Below are positions 6,310 to 9,382 of a stretch of DNA of 9,382 bases, in pieces. This DNA comes from Rubrobacter sp. (lineage in GTDB: Bacteria; Actinomycetota; Rubrobacteria; Rubrobacterales; Rubrobacteraceae). The position numbers and the translations under genes were made by a program. The stretch is from the NCBI GenBank assembly GCA_019247245.1, contig JAFAPF010000169.1, positions 1 to 9,382 on the forward strand, given 5' to 3'. Below the pieces are notes generated by a model. That model worked only from the letters and a program-made list of their open reading frames with translations, had not been told where the DNA came from and searched no databases. The first letter of the stretch is position 1. Each line of letters begins with the position of its first letter.

Positions 6310-7188
6310 GTGGCGATACTAGTAGATGACGAAACACGCCTCGTGGTGCAGGGCATAACCGGCCACGAGGGTCGCTTTCATACGGGGCGTATGCTCGAGT
6401 CCAACACACAGATCGTCGCCGGGGTCACGCCGGGTAGGGGCGGGCAGGACTACGAGGGCGTGCCGGTCTTCAATACCATGGAGGAGGCGGTGGAGGAGAC
6501 CGGGGCGAACACGAGCGTAATCTTCGTTCCAGCCGCGTTCTCAGCAGACGCCATCTTCGAGGCTCTAGACTTCGGTATGCAGACCATTTGCTGCATCACC
6601 GAAGGCGTACCAGTGCACGACATGATGCGGGTTGCGAACTATCTGCGAGTAAAAGACGCAACTTTGATCGGGCCGAACTGCCCCGGTGTGATCTCGCCAG
6701 ACAAATCGAACGTCTCCATAATGCCGGTTGACATCTTCATACCCGGCAACGTCGGCATCGTCTCCCGAAGCGGCACGCTCACTTATCAGATCGTGAACGA
6801 GCTAACGCAGAGAGGTATCGGCCAGAGTACAGCCGTCGGGATCGGAGGCGACCCAATAATCGGTACCGACTTCATCGAGATACTGAAGAAGTTCGAGGCA
6901 GACCCCGAAACCGAGTGCGTGGTGATGATTGGGGAGATAGGCGGTAACGCTGAGCAGCTCGCCGCCGAGTACGTGCAGAACGAGATGCGAACACCGGTTG
7001 TAGCATACATCGCTGGCTTCACCGCTCCCGAAGGTAAGACGATGGGCCATGCGGGTGCCATAGTCTCCGGCGGTGAGAGTACCGCCCAGGCCAAGAGTGA
7101 GGCCCTGGAGAAAGCCGGTATCGGGACGGCCACGAACCCCTCGGAGGTCGGGGAGCTCGTCACCGAGATCCTGAACCACGACTCTTAG
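6310..7188 (+). CDS. sucD: Succinyl-CoA synthetase, alpha subunit
   Basis: This CoA-binding, phosphohistidine-carrying subunit pairs with SucC. It has 292 residues from a GTG at 6310, with GGAGGT (6295-6300) in the end of sucC and 9 bases spacing. The N-terminal CoA-binding Rossmann domain carries VQGITGHEG (13-21), and [10 protein letters not shown] lies at 121-130. SRSGTLTYQ at 152-160 begins the ligase domain. The catalytic His247, phosphorylated during turnover, sits in the intact motif [14 protein letters not shown] (242-255); Glu209 in IGEIGG matches the conserved Glu that positions this histidine. All key residues are present, so the enzyme should be active. The 3-bp gap shows translational coupling with sucC. 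I see no convincing terminator after the stop. Confidence 0.97.
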   Translation: MAILVDDETRLVVQGITGHEGRFHTGRMLESNTQIVAGVTPGRGGQDYEGVPVFNTMEEAVEETGANTSVIFVPAAFSADAIFEALDFGMQTICCITEGVPVHDMMRVANYLRVKDATLIGPNCPGVISPDKSNVSIMPVDIFIPGNVGIVSRSGTLTYQIVNELTQRGIGQSTAVGIGGDPIIGTDFIEILKKFEADPETECVVMIGEIGGNAEQLAAEYVQNEMRTPVVAYIAGFTAPEGKTMGHAGAIVSGGESTAQAKSEALEKAGIGTATNPSEVGELVTEILNHDS

Positions 7189-7321
7189 GCACAATCGTCC
7201 AAGAGGTAAGGCTATGAACGGGCAACGATTCGCGAATACCGCCTCTGGCTTCTGGCAGCCATGAGTTCGGAGTGGGCGATCACGCGCTATCGTAGGCGGT
7301 TGAATGGGATTTACCCTCTTG

Positions 7322-7333
7322 GTGTGTACACAC
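7322..7333. promoter_or_regulatory. Perfect 12-bp palindrome, possible operator
   Basis: GTGTGTACACAC is a perfect dyad without spacer, centred about 25 bases upstream of the -35 element at 7353. The size and placement fit a dimeric regulator site, perhaps for activation of the permease gene. No regulator gene is adjacent, and an alternating purine-pyrimidine tract of this kind can also arise by chance. Confidence 0.35.
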
Positions 7334-7352
7334 GGTTTCGGAATGGCTGCTG

Positions 7353-7380
7353 GTGACGCTGAACGCTTTACGTCTATATT
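7353..7380 (+). promoter_or_regulatory. Promoter of the former permease gene, leaderless arrangement
   Basis: GTGACG (7353-7358, 4 of 6 matches) and TATATT (7375-7380, 5 of 6) are separated by 16 bases. The -10 ends 6 bases before the ATG at 7387, so transcription would start at or next to the start codon. There is no real Shine-Dalgarno sequence. The promoter looks better preserved than the gene it serves. Confidence 0.45.
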
Positions 7381-7386
7381 TGGACG

Positions 7387-9037
7387 ATGGCTAAATTACT
7401 AAACTCGCCGAAGCGCCCCGCCGACTGGCTTACAAGTTGGCTACTAAGCCCGCATCGAACAGGTGGGAGGCCCAGAGGCCAAGGAAGGTCAGACCGAGCA
7501 GCATTCTTGGTGGCACATCGTATGTCTCGCCAAGGTAGACTACTTCTCTACGCTCGGGTCCTGCCCGGCATTGCGGCTCTCGCGGCGGGAGCTCTCTCCC
7601 GTAGCCACCTTGCTTATCGTGCTGCTAACCCTTCTCGGGATGTTGCCGATGTACCTGCGCGTCGCCAAGGAGAGCCTACACGGCCAGGGTTCGATCGCGA
7701 TGCTAGAGGACCTGCTCTCGCTCCGGAAAGGGAGGCTGTTTATCTTATGACTGCTAGGATTTGTGGCGACCTCCTGGTTGGTTACGATCACCCTCTCGGC
7801 ATCTGACGCTACGGCACACATCGTCGAGAACCCTTTACCGTAATCGTTCCAAGGCCAAGAAGTCGCCATCACCCTCGGGCTGTTGGCGCTGTTCGGCGCG
7901 ATCTTCCTGCAGGGTTTTCGGAAAGCCATCGGCGTCGCCGTACTCTTGGTTGTGGCTTATCTGCTGCTGAACCTTGTCGTCGTGGCAGTCGGGCTGTACG
8001 AGAGCGTCGCGCATCCTCAGTATGTTGCCGATTGGCAAAGTGTACTGCTCGCCAACTATGGCAACCCGCTAACCATGGTGGTCGCTTCGCTGCTGGTGTT
8101 CCCACAACTAGCCTTAGGGCTCTCGAGGTTCGAGACCGGCGTAAACCGGCGCAAGTACGATGCCGCTGGTACGCGGCGACAGCCAGAATACACAAGAGCA
8201 CCTCGCGGGCCGCATCCGCAACACACGCAAGATGTTGACCGCCGCCCTGATCATGAGCGTCTTCCTGACTGGAACCAGCTTCGTAACGGCGGTGCTCATC
8301 CCTGCTGAGGAGTTCGAACCGGGCGGAGAGGCCAATGGCCGGGCGCTAGCGTATCTGGCATACGAATATTTGGGTAATACATTCGGCACGGCCTACGACA
8401 TAAGCATGATCCTGATCCTGGCGTTCGCGGGCGCCTCGGCAATGGCAGAGCTTTTGAACATTGTGCCCCGCTACGTAATGACACTGGACTGGACGCGGGC
8501 GACCAGGCCGCTGGTGCTGGTATACACCGGCATAGCGTTTGCGATCACGATCATCTTCAAGGCCAACGTGGATGCACAGGGTGGAGCTTATGCGACCGGT
8601 ATTCTGGCGATGATGACCTCGGCGGCTTTAGCCGTGACGCTGGTCGCTTCGCGCAGGGGGTCGAAGGGGGGAGTATTCACGTTCTGGCTGGTCACCATCG
8701 TGTTCGTTTATGCTACTGTGGCAAACGTCATCGAGCGGCCAGACGGCATCAAGATCGCCTCGTTCTTTATCGGTGCGATCGTCATCACCTACCTAGTCTC
8801 GCGTGTATTACGTACGACCGAGTTGCGCGTCGATAGGATAGAAATCGACGAAGCTGCGCAAAAGTTTATCGCCCGAGCAGCTAGTGAAGGTGAGGAGATC
8901 CACATCATCGCCCACCGACCTGGGGTGCGCGACGAGCGAGAGTACGCCTCAAAGGAAAAAGAGCAGCGCGAGGACAATCACGTCCCAGCGAACGAGCCGA
9001 TTCTCTTCTTACAGAGGTGTTCAAGAAGGTTGACCCC
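7387..9037 (+). pseudogene. Broken APC-family (amino acid) permease
   Basis: This is the remnant of a multi-spanning APC-superfamily permease, with conserved blocks spread over three frames. Frame 1 from 7387 ends near SPHRTG. Frame 2 resumes at about 7463 (GGPEAKEGQTEQHSWW, then VDYFSTLG). PGIAALAAGALS is in frame 1 (about 7567-7602), and SPVATLLIVLLTLLG and HGQGSIAMLE return to frame 2. Two in-frame stops follow, TGA at 7748 and TAA at 7841, with clear homology between and after them ([33 protein letters not shown]). At 8135-8154 a 10-bp duplication moves reading to frame 3, which stays open to 9062 ([64 protein letters not shown]). A further shift near 9012-9014 precedes the end at the IS element. 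About the last 100 or more residues of the usual C-terminus are missing. Substrate is unknown, and no functional protein is expected. Confidence 0.9.
8135..8154 (+). repeat. 10-bp tandem duplication that shifts the permease frame
   Basis: The units ACCGGCGTAA and ACCGGCGCAA lie end to end and differ at one base. With one unit removed the two permease halves join in frame as [11 protein letters not shown], which matches the family's FETG...MPLV segment. The duplication therefore explains the frame 2 to frame 3 change fully. Confidence 0.85.
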
Positions 9038-9382
9038 TAAACCTGTAGCCGCAGTGAGCTAACCACCCAGCGGCGTCTCGGGGCGTGACGATCCTAAGCG
9101 CCTGGCCCATCGCCTCCATCAGGGCCTTCTTGCCGCCGGCCCCGACCTTCCTTAGATAAGCCTTGATCTTATACTGAAGGCTTCCTCTATGAGGTTGAGA
9201 TCCTGCGAATAGGCCGGCAAGAACCACAAGCTCCTATCACCCTCTCCTCGAGATCAGCTTCCTGACCCTATCCGTCTTGTGGGTACCCAAGTTGTCCATC
9301 ACCACAATCTGGCCCTCTTGGAAGGCAGGCCGAGTAAGTGCTCCACGTCGTAGGCTTCGAACACGAAAGCCTTGATCGAACC
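9038..9382 (-). mobile_element. Degenerate IS630-family insertion element, partial
   Basis: The left boundary is put at the TA at 9038-9039, where permease-like sequence stops and transposase-like sequence begins; IS630/Tc1-type elements insert at TA. The element continues beyond the right edge, so its second end and target duplication cannot be seen. I cannot define terminal inverted repeats from one end. It contains the broken transposase listed separately. Confidence 0.7.
9045..9382 (-). pseudogene. IS630-family transposase, C-terminal part, multiply frameshifted
   Basis: Read leftward from the window edge, the DDE domain appears in pieces. IKAFVFEAYDVEHLL is in one frame. A shift near 9315-9335 leads to QEGQIVVMDNLGTHKTDRVR in the next, whose Asp in VVMDN is the second catalytic acid. 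Two consecutive stops, TGA 9239-9237 and TAG 9236-9234, follow. LWFLPAYSQDLNLIEEAF is in the third frame and carries the final catalytic Glu. An extra TA near 9170-9180 turns FSKIK out of frame, and KAYLRKVGAGGKKALMEAMG to AHCGYR closes the protein in the former frame. Catalytic residues survive, but no intact protein can be made. The N-terminal helix-turn-helix half is outside the window. Confidence 0.88.

Larger units (their letters stand above)
7189..7386 (+). other. Intergenic region between sucD and the permease pseudogene
   Basis: This 198-bp gap has no credible gene; the two short ATG frames at 7214 (16 codons) and 7261 (31 codons) lack ribosome sites. It holds a 7-bp inverted repeat, ACCGCCT at 7238-7244 and AGGCGGT at 7294-7300, with a long 49-base interval, followed by the palindrome and promoter listed separately. 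No hairpin plus T-tract terminator is evident. Confidence 0.5.

Noticed and set aside
7748..7750. In-frame TGA in the permease read as selenocysteine or readthrough
   Set aside because: A second stop (TAA at 7841) and several frameshifts in the same gene show simple decay; no selenocysteine-insertion hairpin was noted and the family does not use selenocysteine.
7463..8160. Programmed ribosomal frameshifting in the permease
   Set aside because: The shifts are multiple, in both directions, lack slippery heptamers, and are joined by nonsense codons.
1..9382. CRISPR arrays, tRNA or rRNA genes, riboswitches, toxin-antitoxin or phage defence genes
   Set aside because: I looked for regular spaced repeats, tRNA-like cloverleaf sequence (such as a GTTCRANNC T-arm), a cobalamin riboswitch before the B12 mutase operon, and known defence motifs, and saw none.

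Overview
The window comes from a moderately GC-rich bacterium, most likely a deep-branching actinobacterium such as a Rubrobacter relative. This is an inference from gene content (a DUF2630-like small protein, a split coenzyme-B12 acyl-CoA mutase, an APC permease of the 'VDYFSTLG' type), frequent ATA isoleucine and AGG arginine codons, and common TTG and GTG starts. It is not a taxonomic proof.

Positions 1-3997 hold a leftward run of four co-directional genes. In order of transcription they are methylmalonyl-CoA epimerase, methylmalonyl-CoA mutase large subunit, an Mrp/ApbC-type Fe-S carrier ATPase with an N-terminal DUF59 domain, and the first 166 codons of a membrane-anchored FAD/NAD(P)-dependent oxidoreductase (NDH-2-like) that runs off the left edge. 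Epimerase and mutase are 12 bp apart and certainly look like one unit. Mrp lies about 150 bp further on, and a weak hairpin plus a possible new promoter separate Mrp from the oxidoreductase.

Positions 4000-5154 hold a small rightward gene (DUF2630-like) that converges on a leftward DUF554 membrane protein. DUF554 in turn diverges from sucC. Positions 5155-7188 are the rightward sucC-sucD pair encoding both subunits of succinyl-CoA synthetase, separated by 3 bp.

Positions 7189-7386 are a 198-bp gap with a perfect 12-bp palindrome and a good promoter. Positions 7387-9037 are a clear pseudogene of an APC-family permease, with at least four frame changes, two in-frame stops and a lost C-terminus. 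Its 3' end is cut by a degenerate IS630-family element (about 9038 to beyond 9382, leftward), whose transposase is itself broken by frameshifts and a tandem pair of stops.

Functionally, epimerase and mutase turn (S)-methylmalonyl-CoA into succinyl-CoA. The nearby, separately transcribed SucCD interconverts succinyl-CoA and succinate with nucleotide triphosphate formation, so two consecutive segments of the propionyl-CoA/TCA route sit within about 5 kb. The mutase lacks a B12-binding domain and its small subunit is not in the window. I do not see a novel defence, CRISPR or mobile system. The most informative features are the layered permease/IS decay, a 10-bp tandem duplication that explains one frameshift exactly, and near-leaderless promoter arrangements.
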